Below, in pieces: positions 54,080 through 63,862 of a DNA stretch of 64,000 bases. Each line of letters starts with the position of its first letter. The stretch's first letter is position 1. This DNA is from Maribacter huludaoensis (GTDB lineage: Bacteria > Bacteroidota > Bacteroidia > Flavobacteriales > Flavobacteriaceae). The DNA is taken from assembly GCF_029350945.1 (NCBI RefSeq), contig NZ_JARKMS010000001.1, positions 1,082,313 to 1,146,312 of the forward strand, in the 5' to 3' direction. The notes below the pieces were generated by a model, which searched no databases, was not told where the DNA came from, and saw only the letters and a list, made by a program, of their open reading frames with translations. The translations under genes and the position numbers were made by a program.

Positions 54080-55297
54080 TTAGTTAATTAGGTAATTAAT
54101 CAGTGCAGATTGTATGTAATACATTTGTATGGATTCCACCTGATTCAACTCAAATTTGAGTTGAAGCTCCTGTATATCCAGTACATCGTTAAAATCGATA
54201 GTGCCTGTTTCATAGTTTTTAATAAGAATTTGCTCAGCATCTTTAGCTTGCTTTAAATTTTTAGCTTGTGTATTGTATGCTATTCTGGATTGATTACGTT
54301 GCGATTGCGCTTTCGCGAAAGCGGATTCTAAAACATTCAATCGATTCTCTTTTTGAGCGTTGATTTCTAACTGTTTCAATTCGTTTTGCTTGCTTCTAGA
54401 ATCGTACTGCTTATTGAAAATGGGGATAGAGACCGAAACCATCGGCATTAAAATATCCTTCCCATTATCACTAAAATTCATATCGGGACGCTCAGAAACT
54501 GGCAAATAATCCAATCCAAAACCAATCATAGGATTGCTTTCGGCTTGATTCAACAGTTCTGATTGTGCTATGGATTCATAGAGTTTGTCATATTTAAGCA
54601 ACTCTGGATTAAGTGATAGGTTATTTTCATCGTAAAAGATGTCTTCGCTGGGCAACATCAATGCTTCGAGAATGGTTACACCTGTATTTCCATCTCGATT
54701 CAGCAACTTGTTGAAGGAAGTTTGCTCTCCCAAATAGGTTTCCTCCAGCACCTCTTTTTGTTGCTGCAATTCGTTTTGTCTAATCTGCAATCGCAACACA
54801 TCTACCGCTGAAGCTTTGCCAACTTCTACGGAAGTAAGTGCCAATTTTTCATAGGTCTTAAGTAGCTCTATATTCTCGTCAAGCACTTTTTGTTTTGTCT
54901 TAATTGTGTATAAGCTGTAATACGACTGAGAGACGGAAAGTGCTAGTTTACGCTTGGCGATTACGATTTCTACATATTCGACATTAGCTATTGAACTCGC
55001 GTAATTTTCTCTAGCTGTGATAGTACCAAACCAAGGCAGCATTTGTTTTGCTGAAAAACGTGCTCGTTGAGCTCCCGTTCTAGTTTCTGGCTCACTTACA
55101 AAATAGCCAGCGCTAAATTCCGTATTCGGAATCCAATTAGCTTCGTTCACTTTTTCTTCAGCTATGTTATGGCGAAGATTGTATGCTTGTATCTCTGGAC
55201 TATTACTTTTAGCTTCCTGTATAAAAGACTGTAATTCTTGGGCATTAACAAATGCAGTTAGAAGGAATAAGCAAATAACTAGATTTAACTGTTTCAT
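54080..55297 (-). CDS. cusC: CusC-type TolC outer-membrane factor
   Basis: 405 aa. Signal peptide (~1-19, to VNAQ) and two TolC-like repeats with coiled-coil helices and a beta-barrel part. It overlaps cusA by 4 bp at its start. No lipobox. The coding region holds CTTTCGCGAAAG (54310-54321), here reading ESAFAKAQS. Confidence 0.87.
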   Translation of the reverse strand: MKQLNLVICLFLLTAFVNAQELQSFIQEAKSNSPEIQAYNLRHNIAEEKVNEANWIPNTEFSAGYFVSEPETRTGAQRARFSAKQMLPWFGTITARENYASSIANVEYVEIVIAKRKLALSVSQSYYSLYTIKTKQKVLDENIELLKTYEKLALTSVEVGKASAVDVLRLQIRQNELQQQKEVLEETYLGEQTSFNKLLNRDGNTGVTILEALMLPSEDIFYDENNLSLNPELLKYDKLYESIAQSELLNQAESNPMIGFGLDYLPVSERPDMNFSDNGKDILMPMVSVSIPIFNKQYDSRSKQNELKQLEINAQKENRLNVLESAFAKAQSQRNQSRIAYNTQAKNLKQAKDAEQILIKNYETGTIDFNDVLDIQELQLKFELNQVESIQMYYIQSALINYLIN

Positions 55298-58200
55298 TTG
55301 TATACTTTTTTAAGTTCATACTCCTTTTTCCAGCTATACAGAACAGGAACCAAAAAATAGGAAGTTATATCTATGATCATTCCTCCAAATATGGGAATGG
55401 CCATCGGTATCATAATATCACTTCCCTTTCCTGTAGATGTTAATACAGGCAGTAGTGCCAATATGGTAGTTACGGTTGTCATTAAACAAGGTCTTATTCG
55501 CTTGCCTGCAGCTTCTAAAGTTGCTTGTCTAATCCCTTTTTTATCAGTAGGGTTTTCTCTATCAAATGTTTGGGTCAGGTAGGTGGCCATAACAACACCG
55601 TCGTCAGTAGCTATACCGAACAGTGCAATAAAACCAACCCAGACAGCTACACTTAGGTTAATGGTTTTCATATTAAAAAGTGTCCGTAGATTTTCTCCGA
55701 ATAAACTAAAATTGAAAAACCAATCTTGACCATATAACCAGATCATAATAAAGCCACCAGCAAATGCAACCGAGATTCCTGTAAATACCATTAATGATGT
55801 GGCTACCGATTTAAACTGAAAATATAATATCAAGAAAATAATTAACAGCGCCATAGGCACTACGATTGAAAGTGTTTTCTCTGCCCTTATCTGATTCTCA
55901 TAGGTTCCGGTAAAGCGATAACTGACACCCTGCGGAACTATTAAACTACCATTTTCGATTTTTTGTTCAATTCGAGCTTGTGCACTTTCTACAACATTAA
56001 CTTCAGCAAAACCATCTAATTTATCAAACAATACATAACCTATTAAAAAGGTGTCCTCACTTTTAATTACCTGTGGTCCTTGTTCATATCTTATATCTAC
56101 AAGATCACCAAGTGGCACTTGTGTACCGTTTTTAATGGGAACATAGATATTTTTCAAATCTTCTGGGTTTGACCTTAATTCTCTTGGGTAACGAACTCTT
56201 ACTCCATATCGTTCCCTTCCTTCTACCGTTTGCGTAAGAGACATACCGCCAACCGCTACTTGTAGTACCTCTTGAACGTCCATTATGGTTAATCCGTAAC
56301 GGGCTAATTGCTTCCTCTTAATGTCAATTAGTAAATAGGGCTTACCAACGATGCGATCTGCAAAAACAGCTTGTTTCTTTACACCATTCACCTCCTTTAA
56401 AATGGTTTCCAATTGCAATCCGAAATCTTCGATAGTTTTTAAATCGGGACCTTTTACCTTAATACCCATTGGAGCTCGCATACCGGTCTGTAACATTACA
56501 AGTCTAGTTTCAATAGGCTGTAATTTTGGGGCAGATGTTACACCTGGAAATTTGGTTACCTTAACTATCTCATTCCAAATATCATCTGGACTGTTTATTT
56601 CTGGTCGCCAATTTCGGTAATATTCTCCGTCATCATCAGCAATTAAATCTCTGTTAGTAGCTGTAGTTTTTAGTTTTGAAGCTTCATAAATTGCATCATC
56701 ATTTATGTCATTGTTCGGGTTGATGATATACTTGTCATTATTAAGGACAAACAATCCGTCATCGTTAACCTTGTAACGTTGCCTTAATCCATTACTATTT
56801 CTCATATATTCAGACTTATACTGAATCATGTTTTCGTACATAGATAAAGGAGCTGGGTCAAGCGCAGATTCTGTTCTACCAGATTTGCCAACCACAGTCT
56901 CTATTTCTGGAATACTGGCAACAGCCATATCTAGTTGTTGCAAAACACGTTTATTTTCTTCAACACCAGCATGCGGTAAAGAAGTAGGCATCAAAAGAAA
57001 AGAGCCTTCATTAAGAGCAGGCATAAATTCTTTGCCAGTATTTCTCATAATGAGAACCCCCAGTATTAAAATCACTGTTGGTATCGTTAAGAAAAGAAGT
57101 CGATTCTCTAAAGCCCAGCGAAGAATTTGGTCATAATACTTTTTAAAAACGGTAAATACTCCCAATAGACCGAAACAAATAATAGAAACAAAAATCAAAT
57201 TCATGATAATGCTACGATCAAACCCAAGTGGTCTCCAGTATTCTGCAAGTAAGATTACAATCGCTAACGTTGATAGTACGATGTTTGTCAAATTCTCTTG
57301 TTTCGATGATATAAAAGACCTGATCTTTAAAAAAGCCACAGCACCAAAAGCAATTAACAATAAGCCCAACCAATAGCCATAAAAAATGGCGATACAACCT
57401 AGAATTATTAATAACCCATTAATAACGAATTTTGTTGCTGTTTTTAAACTTCGCTTTCTAAAAAGAAATGCGGCGATTGGTGGTATCAAGAAAAGTGCAA
57501 TTACCAAAGATGCCGTTAATGCCATTGTTTTGGTAAATGCTAGCGGACGAAAAAGTTTACCTTCTGCACCTATCATTGTAAATACGGGTAAAAAACTAAT
57601 AATCGTTGTTAGGACAGCTGTTAATATTGCCCCTGATACTTCTGCCGTTGCGTTATATATAATTTCATTGGTTGTATACTCTACACCATTTGCTTGAAAG
57701 CGCAGTTTCTCATCTTCTAAATGCCGAATCATATTCTCAGCGAGTATTACCCCGACATCTACCATAGTACCTATAGCGATCGCAATTCCAGATAAAGCAA
57801 CGATATTTGCGTCTACATTAAACAATTTCATGGCAATGAAGACCATCAATACTGCAACCGGTAATAAACCCGAAATAAGTATAGATGCACGTAGATTGAA
57901 CACCATAACTATAATTACAAGAATAGTAATAAGAATTTCTAGCGTAAGTGCTTCGTTTAACGTATGTAAGGTTTCTTGAATAAGCTCTGTACGATCATAA
58001 AAGGGGACAATTGTTAACTGAGATGTTCTCCCATCTTTCAATACTTTTGAGGGTAAACCTGATGAAATTTCTACAATCTGTTCTTTTACATTGTTAATTA
58101 CCTCTAATGGATTGGCACCATATCTAGCAACCACAACGCCACCTACAACTTCAGCTCCTTCTTTATCTAGAATACCTCTTCTCGTTTGGGGGCCTAAATG

Positions 58201-59046
58201 TACATTCGCAATATCCTTGATATGAATTGAGGTAAAGTTTTTTGAAGTAACCACAGCATCTTCTAGGTCAGAAATAGATTTCACATAACCTAAGCCACGA
58301 ACTAAATATTCCGCTTGATTCATTTCTAAAGTCTGTACACCAATATCTTGATTAGACCTTTTAACCGCCTTAACGACATCACTTAATCCAATACCATATT
58401 GACGCATTTTTTCAGGCTCAACATCAATTTGGTATTCTTGCACATAACCACCAATTGATGCAACCTCAGAAACACCACCTGCAGAAGCCAAGCCATACTT
58501 AACATAATAATCTTGAATGCTTCGTAGTTCTTGTAAATCCCATCCACCGGTTACATTACCATCCTTATCTCGACCTTCTAAAGTGTACCAATAAATTTGT
58601 CCTAATCCTGTAGCATCAGGTCCTAATGTGGGGTTGACACCATCGGGAAGCAAACCATTAGGTAAAGAATTTATTTTCTCAAGAATTCGGCTTCTAGTCC
58701 AGTAAAATTCAACATCCTCCTCAAAAATGATGTAAATACTAGAAAAGCCGAACATAGATGAACTACGAATAGTTTTAACTCCAGGTATTCCCAAAAGAGT
58801 GGTTGTTAAAGGGTACGTAATTTGGTCTTCTATATCTTGAGGAGACCTACCAACCCATTTGCTAAATACTATTTGTTGATTTTCTCCTATATCTGGTATT
58901 GCATCTACGGCAACAGGATTTGATGGTAGAATTCCGGTATTCCAATTAAATGGAGTGCTTATAATTCCCCAGCTTACAAACAGGGATAACAATAGAGCTG
59001 CAACGAGCTTATTCTCGATAAGAAATTTGATAGCTTTATTAAGCAT
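55294..59046 (-). CDS. cusA: CusA-type Cu/Ag RND efflux pump
   Basis: 1250 aa, about 200 longer than E. coli CusA. Twelve RND membrane segments plus a hydrophobic insert of about four extra helices (~530-640) before TM7, as in other Bacteroidota CusA. Motifs: VDAIPDIGENQQIVF, GIAIAIGTMVDVGVI (TM4 acidic relay) and GIATDDGVVMATYL. Met-rich periplasmic pathway is likely. Together with cusC and cusB it forms the tripartite copper pump. Confidence 0.94.
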   Translation of the reverse strand: MLNKAIKFLIENKLVAALLLSLFVSWGIISTPFNWNTGILPSNPVAVDAIPDIGENQQIVFSKWVGRSPQDIEDQITYPLTTTLLGIPGVKTIRSSSMFGFSSIYIIFEEDVEFYWTRSRILEKINSLPNGLLPDGVNPTLGPDATGLGQIYWYTLEGRDKDGNVTGGWDLQELRSIQDYYVKYGLASAGGVSEVASIGGYVQEYQIDVEPEKMRQYGIGLSDVVKAVKRSNQDIGVQTLEMNQAEYLVRGLGYVKSISDLEDAVVTSKNFTSIHIKDIANVHLGPQTRRGILDKEGAEVVGGVVVARYGANPLEVINNVKEQIVEISSGLPSKVLKDGRTSQLTIVPFYDRTELIQETLHTLNEALTLEILITILVIIVMVFNLRASILISGLLPVAVLMVFIAMKLFNVDANIVALSGIAIAIGTMVDVGVILAENMIRHLEDEKLRFQANGVEYTTNEIIYNATAEVSGAILTAVLTTIISFLPVFTMIGAEGKLFRPLAFTKTMALTASLVIALFLIPPIAAFLFRKRSLKTATKFVINGLLIILGCIAIFYGYWLGLLLIAFGAVAFLKIRSFISSKQENLTNIVLSTLAIVILLAEYWRPLGFDRSIIMNLIFVSIICFGLLGVFTVFKKYYDQILRWALENRLLFLTIPTVILILGVLIMRNTGKEFMPALNEGSFLLMPTSLPHAGVEENKRVLQQLDMAVASIPEIETVVGKSGRTESALDPAPLSMYENMIQYKSEYMRNSNGLRQRYKVNDDGLFVLNNDKYIINPNNDINDDAIYEASKLKTTATNRDLIADDDGEYYRNWRPEINSPDDIWNEIVKVTKFPGVTSAPKLQPIETRLVMLQTGMRAPMGIKVKGPDLKTIEDFGLQLETILKEVNGVKKQAVFADRIVGKPYLLIDIKRKQLARYGLTIMDVQEVLQVAVGGMSLTQTVEGRERYGVRVRYPRELRSNPEDLKNIYVPIKNGTQVPLGDLVDIRYEQGPQVIKSEDTFLIGYVLFDKLDGFAEVNVVESAQARIEQKIENGSLIVPQGVSYRFTGTYENQIRAEKTLSIVVPMALLIIFLILYFQFKSVATSLMVFTGISVAFAGGFIMIWLYGQDWFFNFSLFGENLRTLFNMKTINLSVAVWVGFIALFGIATDDGVVMATYLTQTFDRENPTDKKGIRQATLEAAGKRIRPCLMTTVTTILALLPVLTSTGKGSDIMIPMAIPIFGGMIIDITSYFLVPVLYSWKKEYELKKVYK

Positions 59047-59165
59047 ATACTTTGATTATTAAACATTTACGAATGATTTGAAATCCTGAAACACAGAAAT
59101 ACAAATACAACAAATTGAGCCCTAGTCGATAGTTATCGAAGGGCGAATCACGAATGTTTAATAAA

Positions 59166-59585
59166 TCAAATTACGAAGGTCTGGTGCAAGACTTGCACAT
59201 CCCGTATGACAAATGGTGGTGGATAATCTTTATAAGGAACCTCCTCTGATGCCGTTCCTTCAAAAAGATTGATGTAAGAGTAAAGGAATGATGCAACAAA
59301 AATCTGTTGCTCAAATGTGAGTGTGCTGAAATTATTTTTTAAATCTTCTTGTCCCTCGATGATGATTTGTTCATCTGAGCAACAGGATTTATTTTTCATT
59401 TCTGGATTTTCACAAGTTGATACAACTTGCTCTTTTTTCATTCCACAAGTTTCCACATTATGAAAGAAAGAATAATCGACAATAGTATCTCCACAGTAAT
59501 GCAAATCAATGGTAAATGACATCGTAGAGAATAACACTACGAACGCCATCAAGATTGACATTATTTTTTGAGATACTTTTTTCAT
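59166..59585 (-). CDS. HYC_CC_PP-type exported protein
   Basis: 139 aa from ATG 59585 (MKKVSQKIMSILMAFVVLFS). A longer frame to 59630 would put unrelated residues before this signal peptide. The mature part has LHYCGD, KSCCSDE and YPPPF, giving the family name. Small Cys-containing copper-linked protein, exact role unknown. First gene of the copper block, with a TATATTTG element (plus 59591-59598) just 5 bases before the start codon. Confidence 0.8.
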   Translation of the reverse strand: MKKVSQKIMSILMAFVVLFSTMSFTIDLHYCGDTIVDYSFFHNVETCGMKKEQVVSTCENPEMKNKSCCSDEQIIIEGQEDLKNNFSTLTFEQQIFVASFLYSYINLFEGTASEEVPYKDYPPPFVIRDVQVLHQTFVI

Positions 59586-59777
59586 TAGCACAAATATATA
59601 AAAATTTAAAATTTTTATTGAGTTTAACAATAATTTAATTTGTAATGGTTTGAACCAAGTAAGCTGAAAATCGGGGACTTACAATTTAAAATCTTTGGGA
59701 GTAGTACTCAAATAATTGCTATTGACTGTTTTTAATGTCAAATAATGATAATTTTTATTTTGATTAGCAAAACAAAG

Positions 59778-59803
59778 AAATGTTGTACCTATGTTGTACC
59801 CAA
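59778..59803 (+). repeat. Right copy of sub-terminal repeat (candidate integrase arm sites)
   Basis: Identical to 7719-7744 in the same orientation: two TGTTGTACC 9-mers separated by TA. It lies 42 bp inside the right core repeat. Confidence 0.6.
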
Positions 59804-59812
59804 GCATAAAAA

Positions 59813-59838
59813 AAGCCTCTCAATTTCTTGAAAGGCTT
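59813..59838. terminator. Element-borne terminator placed after tRNA-fMet
   Basis: AAGCCTCTCAA / TTGAAAGGCTT arms (one mismatch) with T-rich flanks. It replaces the host hairpin (7541-7570) that integration has moved away from the tRNA. Confidence 0.65.
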
Positions 59839-59845
59839 GATTTTA

Positions 59846-59922
<77 letters not shown>

Positions 59923-60005
59923 ATATGGGTTTTTATCTCACTTGTTTTCAACTTCAGGTCATTACGCTGACGAGATAAAGGTTTGCTACTATTCGTAGCG
60001 GGGTG

Positions 60006-60038
60006 CAAATATACAACACATTTTCTATATTTTCAAAA
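60006..60038 (-). promoter_or_regulatory. Promoter of tRNA-fMet
   Basis: Minus-strand TTTTG (plus 60034-60038), 20 bases, then TATATTTG (plus 60006-60013), matching the Bacteroidota -33/-7 consensus. The expected start near 60000 leaves a ~78-nt leader with a TTTATCTC/GAGATAAA hairpin (59932-59939, 59972-59979). Confidence 0.7.
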
Positions 60039-60114
60039 CTTATTTAAAGAATATTTTTCAAGAGCTATATCCTTTAAAAAACATTAAATCCATAACTTCG
60101 GTTTTTGCAATTTT

Positions 60115-61479
60115 ATGGATACAATTAATGATTTTATAGCCAGCGCGCTACCGTATACTGAATGGCCAATGTTTCTTTTGTTGATAGGTGGCGGACTCTT
60201 TTTAGTTTTTTATTCAAAACTAATGCCCTATCGTTTTTTCGGTCACGCCATTGCTATTACCGCAGGTAAATATGATAATAAAAATTCTAAAGGTGAGGTA
60301 AGCTCATTTCAGGCACTGTCGGCCGCAGTTGCTGCTACAGTTGGCTTGGGGAATATATCTGGGGTGGCAATAGCCATACATGATGGTGGACCGGGAGTGG
60401 TTTTTTGGATTTGGATGACAGCATTAATAGGTATGTGTATCAAATTTTACTCTTGTAGTTTGGCAATTATGTATCGTGGTACAGATTCAGACGGTAAATT
60501 ACAAGGTGGTCCCATGTACTATATCACAAAAGGACTGGGAGAAAAAGCTAGACCGTTGGCTATTTTTTTTGCGGTTTGTGGGTTATTCGGGTTTTTAGGT
60601 GTTTTCACGGCGAACCAGTTTACAGAAACATTTATGAGTGTAGTTGAACCTGGTTCAACAATAATAGAAATGAGCGATGAGAATTGGAAATGGACTATAG
60701 GACTTATTTTGGCCGTGATTACCTCATTTGTAATTTTCGGCGGATTAACAAAGATTGCAAAAGTCGCTTCTGCCATAGTTCCGTTCATGGTTGCGGTATA
60801 TCTAATAGCGGTTATTGCTGTAATGGCTATGAATTCTGGTCAAATATTGCCTGCTTTAAAAATGATATTTACTGAAGCTTGGAACTTTAAATCTTTGGCT
60901 ACTGGCGGCTTTTGGGGATTGGTTATTATTGGTGTCCGTAGGGCAATGTTTTCAAATGAGGCCGGTTTGGGTAGCGCACCAATGTATCACGGTCAGTCAA
61001 AAAACGATGAACCAATTCGCGAAGGCTTGGTGGCTATGTTGGGGCCGTTTATAGATACTATTTTGGTATGTACATTTACGGCAATCGTAATTATTCTCAG
61101 TGGAGCGTATTTAGAAGATTCTAGTGGTATTGTAATGACCTTATCGGCATTTGAAAAAACCTTGTTCGGTTGGGGAGACGTACTGTTAATGGTTATAGTA
61201 ACTGCATTTGCATTGTCTACTTTGTTCACCTATTCTTACTATGGGGTAAAATCTTTATCCTTTTTGACCAATGCTAAAATAGGCAAGTTGTATAACTGGT
61301 ATTTTGTGATTATGATTGTTTTTGCGGCAGTTGCTTCGTTAGAGCTGGTTAAGAATTTAATTGATTTGTCTTATGCACTAATGGTAATTCCTAATATGAT
61401 TGCCGTACTTTTGTTGGCTCCTAAGGTAAATGTAGAATTGAAGAAATATATATTAAAATATAGAGATGGCAGATCATAA
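60115..61479 (+). CDS. AGCS-family sodium/alanine (glycine) symporter
   Basis: 454 aa, about eleven membrane segments. Motifs: AAVAATVGLGNISGVAIAI, GGPGVVFWIWMTALIGM, GGPMYYITKGLGE and RRAMFSNEAGLGSAPMYHG, typical of AlsT. It imports alanine or glycine with sodium. The 3' end overlaps era by 14 bp, so era is probably co-transcribed. Confidence 0.93.
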   Translation: MDTINDFIASALPYTEWPMFLLLIGGGLFLVFYSKLMPYRFFGHAIAITAGKYDNKNSKGEVSSFQALSAAVAATVGLGNISGVAIAIHDGGPGVVFWIWMTALIGMCIKFYSCSLAIMYRGTDSDGKLQGGPMYYITKGLGEKARPLAIFFAVCGLFGFLGVFTANQFTETFMSVVEPGSTIIEMSDENWKWTIGLILAVITSFVIFGGLTKIAKVASAIVPFMVAVYLIAVIAVMAMNSGQILPALKMIFTEAWNFKSLATGGFWGLVIIGVRRAMFSNEAGLGSAPMYHGQSKNDEPIREGLVAMLGPFIDTILVCTFTAIVIILSGAYLEDSSGIVMTLSAFEKTLFGWGDVLLMVIVTAFALSTLFTYSYYGVKSLSFLTNAKIGKLYNWYFVIMIVFAAVASLELVKNLIDLSYALMVIPNMIAVLLLAPKVNVELKKYILKYRDGRS

Positions 61480-62350
61480 GGCGGGCTTCGTAAATATAAT
61501 TGGTAATCCTAATGTTGGCAAATCAACATTGATGAATGCTTTTGTGGGTGAAAAATTATCCATAATAACATCAAAGGCACAAACAACAAGGCACCGTATT
61601 TTAGGAATTGTAAATGGGGATGATTTTCAAATGATTTTATCGGATACCCCTGGTATTATTAAGCCGGCATATCAGCTTCAGAGCAGTATGATGGATTTTG
61701 TAAAATCGGCCTTTGAAGATGCCGATGTGCTTTTGTACATGGTAGAGATAGGGGAAAAGGCTCTAAAAGATGAAGCTTTTTTTGAAAAAATAAAGAACAG
61801 TAAAATTCCCGTATTATTATTGTTGAACAAGGTAGATACGGCTACGCAAGAATTATTGGAAGAGCAAGTGCAATACTGGCAAGAAATGTTGCCAAGTGTA
61901 GAGTTGCATCCTATTTCTGCATTATCGAATTTTAATATAAAAGGTGTATTTGAACGTATAATAGAGTTGTTGCCTAAGTCTCCGGCATATTATCCAAAAG
62001 ACCAATTAACGGACAAGCCAGAACGTTTTTTTGTAAATGAGACGATCCGGGAGAAAATCTTATTGAACTACAAAAAGGAAATTCCGTATGCTGTTGAGAT
62101 AGAGACCGAAGAGTTTTTTGAAGATGAAGATATCATTCGTATGCGAGCTGTTATTATGGTTGAGCGAGATTCTCAAAAAGGTATTATAATAGGTCATAAA
62201 GGTTCTGCCTTAAAAAAAGTAGGGGTAGAGGCTAGAAAAGACTTGGAGAAGTTTTTTGGCAAACAGGTGCACATTGAATTATATGTAAAAGTGAACAAGA
62301 ATTGGCGTAGTAATGCACGTCAGTTAAAACGCTTTGGGTATAATAAGTAA
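61466..62350 (+). CDS. era: GTPase Era
   Basis: 294 aa. G1 GNPNVGKST, G3 DTPG, G4 NKVD, then a C-terminal KH domain (IIGHKGSALKKVGVEARKDL). It binds 16S rRNA in 30S maturation. Overlaps the symporter by 14 bp and is followed after 82 bp by der. Confidence 0.97.
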   Translation: MADHKAGFVNIIGNPNVGKSTLMNAFVGEKLSIITSKAQTTRHRILGIVNGDDFQMILSDTPGIIKPAYQLQSSMMDFVKSAFEDADVLLYMVEIGEKALKDEAFFEKIKNSKIPVLLLLNKVDTATQELLEEQVQYWQEMLPSVELHPISALSNFNIKGVFERIIELLPKSPAYYPKDQLTDKPERFFVNETIREKILLNYKKEIPYAVEIETEEFFEDEDIIRMRAVIMVERDSQKGIIIGHKGSALKKVGVEARKDLEKFFGKQVHIELYVKVNKNWRSNARQLKRFGYNK

Positions 62351-62409
62351 AGTCTTTCTAAATTTTATATATAGATAAGCTAATCAGGCAACTATTGTTC
62401 GGATTATAC

Positions 62410-62417
62410 TACCTTTG
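62410..62417 (+). promoter_or_regulatory. -7 element of the der promoter
   Basis: TACCTTTG fits TAnnTTTG, 15 bases before the der start codon. The upstream TTG at 62395-62397 is closer than usual, so the -33 partner is uncertain. Confidence 0.5.
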
Positions 62418-62432
62418 CGGCAAATTTAAGCT

Positions 62433-63737
62433 ATGGGTGCTATTGTTGCCATTGTAGGGAGACCTAATGTAGGGAAATCAACATTTTTTAATAGATTAAT
62501 TCAAAGACGCGAGGCTATTGTTGATGCCGTTAGCGGTGTTACACGTGATCGCCATTATGGTAAAAGTGATTGGAACGGAAAAGAGTTTTCAATTATTGAT
62601 ACCGGCGGATATGTTGTAGGTAGTGATGATGTTTTTGAAAAGGAAATTGATAGGCAAGTTGAATTGGCGATCGAAGAAGCTGATGCCATTATTTTTATGG
62701 TAGACGTTGAAACTGGTGTTACCGGTATGGACGAAGATGTTGCCAAGTTACTTAGAAGGGTCAAGAAGCCTGTTTTTTTGGCGGTCAACAAGGTTGATAA
62801 TGCCAAAAGAGCTGAGGATGCTGTTGAGTTTTATTCTTTGGGCCTTGGTGAGTATTATACCTTATCTAGTATAAATGGAGGTGGTTCTGGAGAATTGTTA
62901 GATGCCTTGGTAGAAAAGTTGCCAGATGTTGTAGAAGAGGAAAGTGATCTGCCAAGATTTGCCGTTGTAGGTAGGCCTAATGCCGGTAAGTCATCATTTA
63001 TAAATGCACTTATTGGGGAGGATAGATATATTGTGACCGATATTGCAGGTACGACAAGAGATAGCATTGATACAAAATATAATAGATTCGGATTTGAATT
63101 TAACCTAGTTGATACCGCTGGTATTCGTCGTAAGGCAAAAGTGAAGGAAGATCTGGAGTTCTATTCCGTAATGCGTTCGGTTAGGGCAATTGAGCATTGC
63201 GATGTTTGTATTTTAATGTTAGATGCCACAAGAGGTTTTGACGGTCAGGTAGAAAATATTTTCTGGCTAGCACAACGTAACCACAAGGGGATTGTAATTC
63301 TTGTGAATAAGTGGGATTTGGTAGAGGATAAAGAGACCAATACTATAAAGCATTATACCGATAAAATTAAAAAAGCTATTGAGCCATTTACAGATGTGCC
63401 AATTCTCTTTGTTTCTGTATTGACAAAGCAACGTATTTTTAAGGCAATAGAAACTGCAGTTGAGGTATATAATAATCGTAATAAAAAGATTATTACCCGT
63501 AAGTTCAATGAAACAATGTTGCCTATAATAGAAAATTATCCACCACCGGCATATAAAGGGAAGTTTGTTAAGATTAAATTTTGTACGCAATTACCAACTC
63601 CGTATCCGCAGTTTGCATTTTTTTGTAACCTGCCGCAATATGTACGTGAGCCATATAAGCGTTATCTAGAGAATAAGATACGTGAAGAGTATGATTTTAC
63701 TGGGGTGCCTATTACAGTATTTATGAGGAAGAAATAA
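62433..63737 (+). CDS. der: Tandem GTPase Der (EngA)
   Basis: 434 aa. Two GTPase domains, GRPNVGKST and GRPNAGKSS, with NKVD and NKWD, and a KH-like C-terminal domain. It acts in 50S ribosomal subunit assembly. The era-der pairing on the same strand is common in Bacteroidota. Confidence 0.97.
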   Translation: MGAIVAIVGRPNVGKSTFFNRLIQRREAIVDAVSGVTRDRHYGKSDWNGKEFSIIDTGGYVVGSDDVFEKEIDRQVELAIEEADAIIFMVDVETGVTGMDEDVAKLLRRVKKPVFLAVNKVDNAKRAEDAVEFYSLGLGEYYTLSSINGGGSGELLDALVEKLPDVVEEESDLPRFAVVGRPNAGKSSFINALIGEDRYIVTDIAGTTRDSIDTKYNRFGFEFNLVDTAGIRRKAKVKEDLEFYSVMRSVRAIEHCDVCILMLDATRGFDGQVENIFWLAQRNHKGIVILVNKWDLVEDKETNTIKHYTDKIKKAIEPFTDVPILFVSVLTKQRIFKAIETAVEVYNNRNKKIITRKFNETMLPIIENYPPPAYKGKFVKIKFCTQLPTPYPQFAFFCNLPQYVREPYKRYLENKIREEYDFTGVPITVFMRKK

Positions 63738-63772
63738 AGATTTTATTCTAATCTTCAATTGTAAAATTGAAA

Positions 63773-63835
63773 ATGACCAAACAATTATGTTAAGCAGTAT
63801 TGTTTGGTCATTTTTTTTTTTTTTTTTTTTTTTTT
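63773..63835 (+). terminator. der terminator with a 25-T tract
   Basis: Perfect 14-bp stem AATGACCAAACAAT / ATTGTTTGGTCATT (63773-63786, 63799-63812), followed by 25 Ts (63811-63835). The T-run is longer than needed and its length may be uncertain. Confidence 0.9.
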
Positions 63836-63862
63836 GAGTTTTAAACAACAACACACCATTAG

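Noticed and set aside
63811-63835. 25-T homopolymer as a special element
   Set aside because: It follows a perfect terminator stem; the length is more likely slippage or assembly noise than a separate function.
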